The position numbers and the translations under genes were made by a program. DNA of 64,000 nt from contig OU612069.1 in NCBI GenBank assembly GCA_914767715.1, positions 1,858,001-1,922,000 on the forward strand, in the 5' to 3' direction. A model generated the notes under the pieces. The model was given only the letters and a program-made list of their open reading frames with translations. It did not search any database and was not told the origin of the DNA. Numbering within the stretch: position 1 is the first letter of the stretch; each line of letters starts with the position of its first letter. This DNA is from Membranipora membranacea (Eukaryota > Bryozoa > Gymnolaemata > Cheilostomatida > Membraniporidae). Below, piece by piece: positions 42,250 to 55,171 of the stretch.

Positions 42250-42729
42250 AACTTAGTCAAGCATACCGCGGTTATAATAAGGGCATTGTTTCCAAATTCT
42301 ATAGGCAGGTGGCTAATGAGTGAACACACATACTAACTCAGTAGTAACAAGCTAGCAGCGACTAGTATCTCTTATTTTTATTGACAATATCCGACCTCAG
42401 AAGAGACATATTAAATTGTTGAGCTCAATGTATTGACCTTGTATTGACCTAGCTGTTGTTTGCCTCGTTACAACTACATAAAATTATCATCCAATTAGAA
42501 ACGATCTGACCAATATTTAACCAATCAGCATTCTTCTTCCCCACCAGTCGATGCAACTCTTTATTATTATGGCAGACAGAATTATATCATAATGTTTTGT
42601 TTTGATGAAGTTAGTAGGACAGCTGTGGGCTGTGGTCAGGTCTGTGCAGTGTGGTGGGAGGGCATTAGCATGTAACTTATAGTGTGCACATTTCTTGATC
42701 ATTATATTGCCTGGGCGGCTAAATATTGT
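42250..42729. repeat. Dispersed repeat D1, copy 2
   Basis: Nearly identical to 21133-21617, starting 'acttagtcaagcataccgcg'. The downstream sequences differ after 'gcggcta', marking the element border. Confidence 0.85.
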
Positions 42730-45700
42730 AAAATCTGCAAGCTGAAAAAGCCTCAGAAAGATGACAATGCTACAAAAAGCATGAGGGCACCCATGAACAA
42801 GCGTCGTCCAAAAGAATATGCTGAGTACAAAATTTCAACAGCCAACAGTGATTTGGTGATAGTCATGGGTATGGGGAGGATGTTGCCTCTGGCTCACTTT
42901 AGGGGTCAAGGGGCAGAAGCAGCAGCAGTACTGGTATCACTGCAAGGTCTGATGTTTGTCAATCTAACATGTCAAAAAATCATTAGTTATTTTTTCAATA
43001 TTATACTATATGTCCATGTTCTGAATAGCTTTATGGGGTCAGAGCCTAAGTGTGCCTTTAATACATAGGCTACATCTTTGGATGAATTGCAGTTGTGAAG
43101 CAAATCTCTAATTAAGGGCCCTGTGCTTCTCTTCTTGGCCATATCATTAAAACCATATATTGATACCTAAAGTCCAAAATACCAAAAGTGAGAAATCGAA
43201 AATCGAAATTGGGGCAAGGGATTGCTGAAATCGAAGGTGTAAAATCGAAATAGGGTAAGTCGATGCCAAAATCAGAATCGAGGTAGCCCTAGCCAAATAC
43301 AAAATCGTGACAGCACTAGTTAGAAGTGAGTGGGAACTGAGTACCCCTAAAGAAAAATATAGTGGGAGGACATTTAGAAACCACTGGATTCTGTGCAGAA
43401 AAACTTTGAAACCAGATATTAATCACAAATTATCAATCATCAGGAATACTATTGCAGATCTATATTTCATCTATCAGATCATCATAAGTTTGCATAGTTT
43501 GCTATGATTAGTGCATAAATTGTTGTCACCCCTCCAGCTCCCTACCCAGTATAAATATTAGGTTGTGAACGCATCACACTGCCAAAAGTACCGACAGTAA
43601 GCAAAGGGTACTTTTTAATGGGATCAACTTTTGTTGGAAAACATAATTTTTCTTCTAACAGCGAATCCCATAGACATATGTGAGGGACGAATAACGCACA
43701 CTCCCGTAACTTTAATATGAATGACAGGAGTGTAAGGTTCCGTCCTGCACACTACTGTGTTTGTTATATAAATTTCTAATCCAAATATTAATACTATAAA
43801 TTATCGCTTTGATTGGTTTGACACAAAGTAAATTTTGGTTCTATTTTTTGTGTGATGGTGTAATGTGTTTTGGTGTCATTATATAATGTGTAATGGTTAG
43901 CACTCTCAACTTTATGGACCTCTGAAATCCACCTAAGCAATCACTAACTTGATTATTTGTGATTCCGCAAAGTTCGGCCCAAACATGTGGTTGAGTCGCG
44001 AACAAGTGGTTGCCCGTACTCTGAAAGTAAAATGACCGTCTAAATTTCAATATAAAAATATAATTATGGGTAATGAGGATAAATATGACTGCAGTTATAA
44101 AATATTGGATTTAATCAAAAGTAGCGCGGCTAGTAACAAAATAACCGGTATACTGTGGCTAAATGCTCTCCAGGACAAATCAATGTATGAAATGACAACT
44201 TCACCTTCAATAAGACAAGATTCACTTGATCCTCTGCAGGAAGTTAGAAATGGCAGACTCGCCAATAACGATGGAGCTTCAACAAAATTATAACCGATGA
44301 TCAGTCGATATAACCAAGGACTTACCTTTGCCTTGAACTGGAACTTTATAATAATTATAAGTAAGTAAATTGTACATAACACAACCTTCGTCAAGGCTGT
44401 TCCAAAAATGAGCTCATGTTAAGTGTCTCTGCAGCTCTTTATATAGTCACAGACATGAAGAGAGGGAGTTCATTGGTCACAGCAGGCATCGTTCCTATTC
44501 CATATCTAATTCGATTTTAGGAGTTGACATTATTGCAACATTTTCTTTGTTACCGCTTACAATGGTCTTGTCATCTTTATGAAGAGTTCTAGAACATTCT
44601 TAAAGAGTTCTCGAACATTCTTATTCTGGTGTAACTATTGTTTCTCCTAACATAGGGATCTTTTCATCATCTGGCTGTTTTGATTTATCAATAGCATCCG
44701 CATAGATTGATCTTATTCAGAGCATCGCTTGACAATGGGGATGAGTATCCATTAAAATGAAATGAAAAATCCAAAGTCCAAATCAAGCACTTGAATATCT
44801 AAAATCTAAAACTCAAAAATATAAAAATAATCTCAATTCATGTATATCCTTGACTGATGCCCATGAGTCTATGATAGTCTAGCTGAGATCGTCTGTCCAA
44901 AGATATTCTATGACAGGCATGAACAGGGATGGGTAGGAACGCAGAGGGCCGGGCGGTATCATACTGTGCATATATCAATAACAAAAGATAAAACAGGATT
45001 CTCTGGAATAAATGAAGTTGAAATATTCTTCTATTACACTTAGTATACAACTGGTTTTAAATTATTTGTTCCCCTCATTCTTCATGAAATACAATGAAAC
45101 AGCAATTTGATGACAACAAGCTAATGAATCTAGCACAGTTTCAATCACAAAATTCTGATCTTTTGTAATATTATTTTCTCACATTTCTTTTACATTATCA
45201 CACTGTAAAACAGAGCAATATGTGCTAGCTCTACTTTTTATTTCACATTTTTCCTTTTCTTACAACACCAACAAATCATATATACAAATTGTTTACCCTT
45301 CACTTTTATCTTAGTGTTGTAGCGAGATTGGTCATCTGAGGGGGTCAGTGACAGAATATGTAAAGATTGCGATTTTATTCAAAAGCGTTACTATTTTCTA
45401 CGCCAGCCTCAGTAAAAACTGTCAAATCATTCCATAATTAGAATGAAACAAAGGTTGTTGGTTCCACAAAGGGCTTTTGAAATTCACAAAGTTGGCTGTG
45501 GGAGCGTGTAGACTTTTGGAGGGCAATGACTATGCTTCCTTGAGGAGTGCAATAGATTCTGTTTATGACCGATTGGATGTCAATATATGCCGCCAATCAC
45601 CTAATTGAAGTTCAGCAAAATAGGGGTGTTTGATTTTAAGCATACATGTCATCAGCATTTTGCACAGTGATGTACAGCGACACATATGAGACACAAAACT

Positions 45701-46055
45701 CTGGTTTAAAAACCTATGCTCTATTGTCAATACAGTTTCGATTACACTATGGAAAATACTGGATTTCCTGTTCAAGAAGTAGTCATTCGTACTTCCCTGG
45801 CCACTTCACAGTCAGCATTAACGTCATAAGATTATTATTTTTATCTTAAAAAGGTCGACCAGGTTGATAGACATTGCACAGCGTTCAAGGTCCATGGCAA
45901 GTGTAGAGATCACCTGCAGAGAGTGAACAAGATTCATTTTCGCTTAATTTAAGCATAGATAGCTTGTCATGATTTTTTTTGTAAAGCATTCAATACTTCC
46001 AACATATTTTTGAGTTACACCGAATTCTGACTATATACAGATCAGGCTTCGACTC
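42730..46055. other. Gene-poor region
   Basis: Several short open frames, including one at 42682-43068 that starts in repeat D1 and one at 44066-44293 (MGNEDKYDCSYKIL), show no domain and no convincing splice partners. I see no structured RNA or clear mobile element. Confidence 0.4.
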
Positions 46056-46059
46056 ACAA

Positions 46060-46400
46060 TTAGCAATGAGGTGTGCAATGAAATTGGCAAGAGGGCAGGT
46101 GCCTTGACGATTGCTACTTTACGCTGATGACAATGATTTGATAGGAAAGGCAACATCCCTGCGCTGGTTTGGCTCAGTGTAAAAGCATGAGAGTGATGTG
46201 GCAGCCATTTTTACATTGTCACAGCAAATAACAAAACGCACTGAGGGCAAGTAGTGAATGAATGGGATGCTCATCAATGCAAAGAGGTGGCTTCATGCTG
46301 TTGACACCAGTGGTGAGGATGATTTACTAAAAAAGGCCTCCAAACAGCGCTTGACTGATGGTTTGTAGCTGAAGACCTTTGTGTTGCGCAGTGGTATGTG
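46060..46400 (+). repeat. Coding-like dispersed repeat D2, copy 2
   Basis: Inverted relative to copy 1 at 38.42-38.84 kb, about 70% similar by eye, with stops in the best frame (ends KKASKQRLTDGL). Confidence 0.55.
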
Positions 46401-47644
46401 CACTTCTGTATTTTGTGTCCCTATCCATATTCTTAAGATAAGGTGACAAGCGAATTATATTTTGCATCTAATAGTCATAAAAAATTATAACAATCTATCT
46501 AGGTAGAACTTTTGCCTGCATGTGATCATGTTCACCCTTTGCAGGTGATCTTTCTACTTGTCGGAAAACAAAGATGACTAAAATTACAAACAGGAAAACC
46601 AGTATTGCATCATAGTTCATCCCTGTAATAAAAACTCAATTGGCTGTCATGAGAATTCATTTTATAAACCGCGGTGCCTGGAATTGAGCAAACCTATTCA
46701 CGCCCTTTCCATTGATAGCAATATGGCCTGATGTTGATTATTCTGACAATGGAGTGGCCAGGAAAATACAGCTGACTCATTTCTGAGCGGAAAACCAGTA
46801 TTGCATTATTATATTATATGTGCATAATCAAAGTTTAAGTCTCTGATTGAAGTGATAAAATTCTTCAAAGTTTTAAGCTATGAGGAAGTCAAACAACGTC
46901 TCCATGTTTGGACAACGAATAGCCAAAGTCATAGGCTTATACTGCAGTGGAATAAAAAAGTCAGCGCCATGTTTTTCCATCATGTATTGACAGAATGATC
47001 ATCATACATTGCACCTCCAACCATACACCACAATGGGAAGTGCCACTTTTGTTCCAGTTTAAAATCAGAGTGTTACTCAATGTTTCCATTGTTTCGCTCA
47101 GGCTTATCTCATGTGAAAATGGAGAGCAATATTGAGGTTATCAGTTGAATCAAATTGTTGTGTCATTGTCATCCTCATTGAACATTCCAACCAGAGTTTG
47201 ATTTTAAACTTTAGATTTGTGCCTCATGTATGTCAAAGCACTTCATTGTCCATAGTTGCACTGCAATGAGTTTGTTTATGGATTCAAACGCACCTGTTTT
47301 GCTGAAAAAGATAACAATTCCATTTTTATTTATACCAGGTATAAAAATATGCATGATGGAGACAAAAGGAAAAGTTGAAGTTAATGATTACTACTTTTAC
47401 ATTTCTGATGGTAGCGGAGATAAATAGATTTCCTATATATAACATATACTTGTTCAAGCTCCAAATGGGATTGCATATGAAGTTTTCAGAATCCTTGCGT
47501 CAAATGAAGAAAATGAACGGGCCGCAAAGATGGCAGCAATGATTGGGGATAATGAGTTGCATTGATCGGTGATGAGTAAAGTTAATATCTTATCTATTCT
47601 AATCTAATAAACGAATCAGTAATCAAGGTTATAATTCGACCAAA
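46401..47644. other. Flank of member 3
   Basis: A 66-codon frame at 47230-47427 and an adjacent open stretch at 47460-47560 (APNGIAYEVFRILASNEENE) have a protein-like look but no recognisable domain or matching splice sites. They may be gene relics. Otherwise nothing. Confidence 0.35.
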
Positions 47645-49809
47645 CTACTCGGATGTTTGAGTTGGTTGTATTGTCAATTCTCCTGGTTTAGCAGAACTTG
47701 GTTGGTATGGTTGGCAATCACGATTTGAATTTATCGATATTGCGGAATCATAGCTTGTTATGCTCAGTCTACTTTGTGTCTGTGTCTGAAAATAAATAAA
47801 TCGTAGATAAAAGATTAATTAAAATATAGTGTAAAATGAACATAAAAACCTCATTTCAAGGTCAGATGACAAAAAGGTGAGAAAAAACTATATGAACTCT
47901 GCTGAATATCTCCGAAACAAATGCTCATGTTATCTTTGATTGGGTGTGCAGCATTTCATTTCATTTCATTTGCACTATTTGCAATTAATCATGTATTACC
48001 AGGAGTACTTACACTATCTATACCACTTTTTGCCAACAGAATGCTCAATATGTTTTGCATATCTACTCTTTCACTTGCTGCTTCTTCATGCCTCCTTTCA
48101 TGCCTCCTTTCATTATTCTCCAGTTTGTCATCTACATCTCTTAGTTTTTGATTGAGAACTCTATTCTCTTCAATCAATTCTTTTTGATCTCTATTCAGCA
48201 ACTGGTTGTCTGCTTTCAGTTTTTGTATCAGCTTTTCATATTTTCTATTTTGTTGTGCATCATCTCCCGTTTGTTTGAGAGCTGAGAAGTAGAAAGATAT
48301 AATAATAGTGTAAGAGTTCTATGGGTCAATTGCTTTGCCCTGAACAGACACATAACAAACTATTTTTTAAATAAAGCTTCAAAATGAGCACAAGAACAGC
48401 TCAATTGGGTAACTAGGATTGAAGTTACGACTCATCAAAGTAATGCCTCGCTGACGTTCACGAGCCTTGCGTAGGAGGATATGATATAATAACATTCATT
48501 TTTGCGTATATGTTCACCATTTGAAACTTAGGACACATGGATTTTCATCAAGATTGGATATAATGAGCTGTAATCCAACATAGCATCGTGTCATTGTAGA
48601 GATTAGTCAAAAGCAAAACAATTGAAGGTAATTAAAACAGATTTTGAGGTGGAAAAAAGCGGGTTTCACTTTAACAGTTTCATATACAAAAAATGTCGAA
48701 TATAGTGGTCAAACACTCTGATGTGACCTCACACAAATGCTTTCCGAAATCACGAGCAAATATTGAAAGGGTCGACTTGTGAGGTGAGGGTGGTCTAGGT
48801 GCTCAGACGGCTGTCATGCATTGCGTTATCAATCACACTCACTGGGTGGTTGACAATTTGATGCCACAGACTATAGCATTGTAGACGTCTGAGATCTTAG
48901 ATTAGGGGGGAGTGGGAAGGGGTCAATGAGTGAAGTTATTAAATTAAATTACAATTTGCTAAGATGCTTTGATGACTTAGAAGAAAGCACCTTAGCTCAA
49001 CAACACAGAAGTTAAGAGGGATGTCAAAGATCCTTCTTGGTGAGATGAGATTTTCACTAAATTATGTTTTAGAAGTAAGAAGTTTTTAACAAATCTCACC
49101 TTCCTACTGGAAATTTATAATTAAACAATGTAACTGAATTTTAAAAAATGTAAGACAATTGAAGACAATACAATTCAATATTTGCCTCCAATGAAGGTTA
49201 AGGATGGCTGACCAACAGATTGATGATGGAATCTGAACAACATAAACCTTTACCTCTCAGATTTTTGCGTGCCTCATAAAGTGTGGCGCCAAGAATTGAA
49301 GACATTTCAGTCTTCTTTTGATGCTTTATTCTGGAATCGTTCACCAAACATATCGGGGACCTGCATTTTTCATCAGTCATAGTGAGAGCCTGCAGCTTTA
49401 GTACAGAGTCATGGCCCTCCATCAAAGCATTGAAGATTGAGTCATCTCCATCTGGTTTTCTCCATAGCGCGACACACAGATTAACGGGGGTGTAGCATTT
49501 AGCCTTCGAACCTAACAATCCTAAAAATTTGACCCCTCCAGTTATCTCTGTTGTCAGCATAAGTAGTAGCTGCTCACGCTTTTCGACTGTGAAAATCTTA
49601 TGAAGGATTCTGATAGACTGCACATCTTTGTGACGAACAGCAATGTGATACACGTTCTCACCATCATTGTTCGTAAGGGAATCGATGTTTATCCCATTTC
49701 TGTCAGCATCAGTAGTTTTGGATATACATGCCTCAATTATTTGTTCATCTAAACGGTATTTTTTTGGATCGTGAGTAAATCTTTCAAGTTCTATTTTGAG
49801 TCTATCCAT
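47645..49809 (-). CDS. Ankyrin-like/coiled-coil gene, member 3 (3 exons)
   Basis: Exons 49809-49254, 48281-48013 and 47785-47645 join (phase 1, phase 0) into 321 residues. Ankyrin-like stretches are NVYHIAVRHKDVQSIRILHK and YTPVNLCVALWRKPDG; the second has lost the TPLHLA core, so it is the most diverged member. Exon 2 is a longer, highly charged coiled coil (89 codons, with a short internal repeat ERRHERRHE). Exon 3 keeps the Ser-rich motif (RLSITSYDSAISI) but lacks DYHCINNI. Function unknown. Conservation of exon borders despite strong protein divergence argues that it is or was a real gene. Confidence 0.68.
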
Positions 49810-50990
49810 CTCTTTACCTGTGCCGCTTAAAAATAAAACATAAGTTGAAGTTTGATGAGCATATTCCGATCAGATGGGTGTGGGTTTTTGCTTCATAACT
49901 GTTTCAATTGAGTTGTGAGATTAATGAGTGTATTGTTCCGAGAATCACATTCAGAGTTAGCCTGTCTAGAACAACTATATAGTCAAGATAGGCTAATTCA
50001 GAATCAAACTCAGATGAGATTCAAGCAAAAGTAAAATTAGTAACAAAGTATTTGCTGCCAATCTATGCATTCAATACAACACCTTGATATATTCAGGCTT
50101 CAAATTTCCGCTGATTTTTTAATTAAAAAATTTGTAAGTGATATATCGGTTGCGCTAACTCACCGTTGTTTCCCTCTTAGCAATTAACTAGCTTATGACT
50201 GTACAAACAGCCAACTATGTTTACTGGTTGACCTGCCTTCATTGACAGGCAGATACTACACCCAAACATATTGCCAGCCAATCAAAACAGACCATTATAT
50301 ATCTGATAACAAGGTTTCATCTTGATAGTTTTCATTGGATTTCAAATTTAGGATGACTCAACCAGTTTCGCATTAGCAAATGAGCAAATATCACAAGAAA
50401 GTGAAAATACAACTGCAGATCATTTTCTTAGCAACAACCGATTGAACGATGGGATTGCATAAACATCCTAAGACTTTTCAAAAACAAAATTAGTTTCAAC
50501 TGGTTCAATGGTATGTGTAGATGAATTGGCAAAAACAGGGGCAACCTCAATAATACTTTATTTTGTTAACTATTTGACTTCTCCAAGGAAGTCTAAATTA
50601 TAATTGCATTGAATAGTTTCAATGTATGGATAATTAAGTTGGCTAAGCATAGTTGATTGTCTTTTCATATCATCACATCCGCCTTGTGTCTCCCTCCCAC
50701 TGCCTTCAACATCCGTTGATTTGATGAACAGAAACTTTTGGTGTGTACCATATAAATCATGTGATGTTTATCAAAGTATCCTTTATCAGCTGAATACAAC
50801 ACTATGAACTTTCTTCAACCATATAAACTTCAATTCAGGTATACAGTATCTGTATGAGATAACTGAAAATAATGCTCACATGACAATGAATAACTTGTTA
50901 TGATTTTAATTTGGGCATGACGACAGTGGTTTTCTCAACGTTGTATAATTCCCCTACCAATAATTTCCCTATATTTTTTCCTTAGACAAC
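49810..50990. other. Upstream region of member 3
   Basis: No exon, RNA gene or clear element recognised. Confidence 0.4.
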
Positions 50991-51230
50991 AACTGATTTG
51001 TCTGGCCCCGCGACAGCTGTATCCATGGCAACCCTGACTCAATTTGTAACCAAGAAGAATTCTAAGCGAGGTTCATGCCTGCATGCCATGTCTAGCTGCC
51101 TAACATAAAGATAGCAGGGACAAACATAAATAGCCGGAACTCCGCTCACCTCGGATGTTTGGGCAGGAGCAGACTAATAAATGCATGTTTGATTTGATTT
51201 TGATTTGATTTGATTTGATTTGTATTCATT
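50991..51230 (+). mobile_element. Probable LINE or SINE 3' end with TGATT-type tail
   Basis: A GC-richer stretch ('ccggaactccgctcacctcg') passes into 'aataaatgcatg' and then repeated 'gatttgatttgatttg' at 51186-51222. Many non-LTR elements end in such a short tandem tail. No coding part remains. Confidence 0.45.
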
Positions 51231-51955
51231 CAATCATCATGACAGATGGTACAGAATGCGAGCGATGGTATGGCATAGTAAAAACAACACACTAAAAATT
51301 ATTTATATACTAGACCGTTGTCATGATAGGTCATGAAAAAATTGAAAAAAGCCTTTTCTCCGCCTTTCAGTCCTGCAGAGTTTTGGCCGAAAAAGTTGTA
51401 TAGCTCGAGATGATGTTCTGGAATTCTTGTTGAAAAGTAGTTGACTAAAAAGAGGATGTGATTCATTATTCACTATACGCAGAAAATGTGAATAAGAGAT
51501 ATCAAAAAGAAAATCACAGAGTTTTGGGATGCCTAAGACTGATAATCTATGATCGTATTCTAAATCTGGAAAAATTATCTCCTAGGATCTGTTTAGGATC
51601 TCCTTGGTCTCTGTTTGTGTCCGACCATCAGTACATTTATTATATTCAAATATATAGTATCATGAATATCTGTAATAGATTATAATCGTGATTTGCGTCT
51701 TGTGATATGATGACCGAGGAATAATTTGTTTAACGATAGTTGAAAGAGTACAAAAAGAATCAGCAGAGAAAATAATCCGTATGAGTGTAAAATATAATCT
51801 ATTGGCACAACAGCTAAGCAATATTTTCTAAAATAAGCAAACTTTGAGGATAAAATTATCCATAAAAACCTTGATAAAGTCTTACAAGGACATAAGGTAT
51901 GGTGTTATGTGATAATTGCAATTAAACTGCTTGCGAAGTTTTGCGGGAGTGCATG
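51231..51955. repeat. Segmental repeat R, copy 2 (partial)
   Basis: From about 51640 the sequence matches 35500-35920 and 54340-54700 ('ctattggcacaacagctaag', 'aaggacataaggtatggtg'). It leads into a relic third exon of the ankyrin family. The part before 51640 shows nothing. Confidence 0.55.
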
Positions 51956-52074
51956 GTTTCTTATTGCAGTTCACCTGGATTCCCTGGATTCTCTTGGACA
52001 CTTGCACCACTTGGAACACTTGTTCCTGAATCACAGCTCATGAGACTTGCTTTCTCGTGCTGCGAAAAGAAAAG
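51956..52074 (-). pseudogene. Relic third exon of an ankyrin/coiled-coil gene
   Basis: After an acceptor-like tttcgcag the minus-strand frame reads HEKASLMSCDSGTSVPSG, close to member 2 (ESASLMSCDSGTSV), and ends in a premature TAA before the DYHCINNI motif. No exon 1 or 2 was found upstream to 54 kb, so the gene is lost. Confidence 0.75.
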
Positions 52075-52179
52075 GCAATCGGGGCAAATAAATTTCTTGG
52101 TAGAAGTAATTTTAGATGAAATCTTAGAAGGTCCTGTTGAATAAAAAAGTTTATTATGTTCTCTATAATTTCAACTTTC

Positions 52180-52257
52180 AAAGAAAAGCCGTACAAGTTT
52201 GACAAGAGAAGAAAGAGAAAAGCGGTACAAGTTTGACAAGAGAAGAAAGAGAAAATC
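52180..52257. repeat. 39-bp tandem duplication
   Basis: Two units of 'ggtacaagtttgacaagaga' type followed by 'agaaagagaaaa'. In the minus-strand reading it begins near the pyrimidine-rich side of the relic exon. Confidence 0.85.
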
Positions 52258-52429
52258 GCTGAGATTGGATAGAATGCATGCAATTTGTATAAGGCATAGT
52301 GAAGGAAGTACATCATGATGAGTTGGTAACATTGATTCAACACTTTTGTTGACCACTTATCGACCAAGAGAAAGGAATAAAAGCAGGCTTGCAAGGAAGA
52401 AGGACCTTCACATCAAATTAATAGGGAAG

Positions 52430-52482
52430 AGGTGAGAATGCAATTGAAAAAAATGAAGAATACTTCAATTGCATTCTCACCT
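52430..52482. repeat. Perfect 19-bp stem hairpin
   Basis: 'aggtgagaatgcaattgaa' and its exact reverse complement are separated by 15 bp. No known family. It could be a tiny foldback element. Confidence 0.85.
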
Positions 52483-52879
52483 GTAGAGATTATGCTTCAA
52501 TGTTTCTCAGAATACCATATCAATCATGATTGCGATTCCAATCAAGGTCTCATACAACAGCTAAATATGGCACCAGGATTTAAATTATGTTAGACAATAG
52601 ACAATAAAAGACAACCACACACAGGACATTATCATCGGCTTTGATAGCTTATCACGCCTTATAAGGGAGATGTTATCAGTAGAAACGCTTTCCATTCCTC
52701 CTATCTGATCTTTTGGACTTTACCTGGTAGTCATCATTGTTTACATTGTTGGAATATTTTGGGATGGAATATCCCCCCCCCCAAACAACATTGTGTTATG
52801 TTATGTCATGTGATTTTTAATCATTCGGAGCCCGGATATGCCAAGAAGAGACTACAGCCTATGACTGCTGTTTATATAC

Positions 52880-54720
52880 GTTATTGATATGGAGAGATCA
52901 CAAGGTACACTGGTCTTTCTGGGCTCAATGTATTATCTATTTTGCTGTATGCCCTTCGAATAGTATAACGAGACAATATGATTTCAGTAAAATTTAGGAC
53001 GCCTTCCATTCAAAACGATTGTTAGCCTATAAATAAGGTGAACATGTGTGCATTAGGGCTATGATGACTTCACGGTAACCCTGTGACCTCTCACTTACAA
53101 ATATTATATATATCCGTCATGATTTCTGGGTTACCTGTAACTGTAAGAATAGATTTTATAATTTTACGCACTATATTGGCTAAATCAAAATCGCTAAATA
53201 TGGCAAGCAATGCTATCTTGAGCTATGCTATGCAGTAACTACTAACTTAGATGATTAAAAAGATAATTCTCACATGACAAACTCGGCACGTTTCTGTATT
53301 GGGAGATGATGACTGTGGATTTCCTCATGAAAAATAGATCCCGATAATTTTTTTCAATATATATGGGTAATCTGCATGAGTTAGGGCTTAGCTAAAGGTT
53401 AGAAACCAATTGGTAATCGAGACGAGTTCTTAGCAAGGTTCAAGATAGTAAAAATCTCAGGTGTTCTCACTTTTATGAGAATTTATAATGCTACAGAAGG
53501 TGTAAGACAGGTTCCTCGAATTTCTTAAGTTGATGTCACAAGTAAATGCTCTAGATATTCAAACTTTGAGCTTACTATGTAAATATTGTGATTCAGATAA
53601 TGATCTCCTTCATCAGCTGGCAGCTGCACAAAGCGCAAGAGTTTTAGACACTTTTTTTATATAGAAATGATGCGGGACCTGATTGATTAGAAAATTAAAA
53701 GTGTCTACTCATATGAAAAACATGCATCATTAGTACTCGGATCGGATTGGACATGATGAGGTTTCTCCAGTGCAGCATTGTCGTTCCATATAGTATTTCA
53801 CTAAATCTAAAGACAAAGCTATTCGATTTTTTATCATCGCGAGCTCAGATATGCTGAGGTCAAACGGCTTATGTCAGCCGTTTATCGAGGTCTATAACTA
53901 ACATGGGAGGATCATAAGGTATGCTGGTCTTTCTGAGGACTAAATTTGCACTTCAAATAATATAGGTTACGATTCAACTGGTGACTATAAGGAAATTTTT
54001 ATAGGAAGGTTTCTTTCTCCGTGTCGAGGGACAGGAGGGGATGGATAATTATCTCAGGCTGCTTTACAGACAAATATAGCAGAGGTAAACACAAACCGAG
54101 GACCTAGCTCTCCTGGGCTGATTGGACAGGTATAAATTCATCTTTGGTACCCTAATATGGTATCTTGGCTTGGATCGATACTCTTTGATTAGCACTCCAT
54201 CATACAATCGGACTTTGTACTTGTTCTGAGTCTTGGCCATTGATAGTTCCCGAATGTCTCCGAACAACGATTATGTTTATCAATACTTATATTATATTTT
54301 AATATAGAATTTCATACAAATAAATGTAATAGAATATAATCATGATCCGTCACATATGAGGGCCGAGGATGATTAATATATTGATGGTCGTAGAAGTACA
54401 AAAAAGAATTAACAGAGAACGTAATAATAAGTGTGGCACAGCGGCCAGCCAAAACACCCAACAATCAGTTACTGATCAAAAAACGTAATCAACAATTACG
54501 AGATAAATGTTACTATCAAAATGTGCGATAATTTTAAAGACAAAGATGAACCAAATACTCTCGAGTTTCTGTAGGAGAAAACCAGAATTTCTGGTATTTT
54601 TACATGCTGAGTATAAGCAACGAAATATTATCTATTGGCAATAGCTAAGCAATATTATCTATAATAAAGCAAATTTATCCATGAACATAAATATTTGAAA
54701 ATATTGGTCTCAGTGGAGAC
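52880..54720. repeat. Segmental repeat R, copy 3
   Basis: Diverged match to 34670-35790, with internal duplication: the 'acactggtctttctg' block occurs near 52912 and again near 53928. The matching third exon is not adjacent here, so the unit was rearranged. No gene recognised. Confidence 0.7.
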
Positions 54721-55171
54721 CATCAAACAATCTTACTTGGCTTAACGTTACGTTCTCTTATCTGGTGGGCAAGGAAGTATGCCATATAGAAATAAAGCTG
54801 TTAAAGGATAGATAAAGAATTAAGGTAATGAAAAATCTTCTACGCTCATAGGCATAACCTTAGGGTGACCTTAGGGCAATCTCAACCAAATCATAACATC
54901 TACAATTACAAGTCTAGTTTAGAAATGAGATGTCGGAACTTATCACAAACGTTTCCGATCAGTGCACATGCGCCTCGTCTATAAGAAAGTTAGCGGCATT
55001 CTTTGTCCGCAGAGAGTTGACTCGAATTCTCAACTCTATTTTGCCTTTCCTTAGAGAACATTTCTGGGTCCACATGACAAGCCCATCACTGTATTGATTG
55101 GTAATATTCAGTACTGTTTGTTTAGCAGGGTGTATTACGTTGTGTATTACATTGTGGATAGACTTAGTTTC
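54721..55171. other. 3' flank of the TOCA/CIP4-like gene
   Basis: Probably the 3' untranslated and downstream region of the minus-strand gene. No other feature seen. Confidence 0.4.

Noticed and set aside
42682-43068. 128-codon frame as a gene
   Set aside because: It starts inside dispersed repeat D1 and runs into unrelated sequence. No domain or conserved copy supports it.
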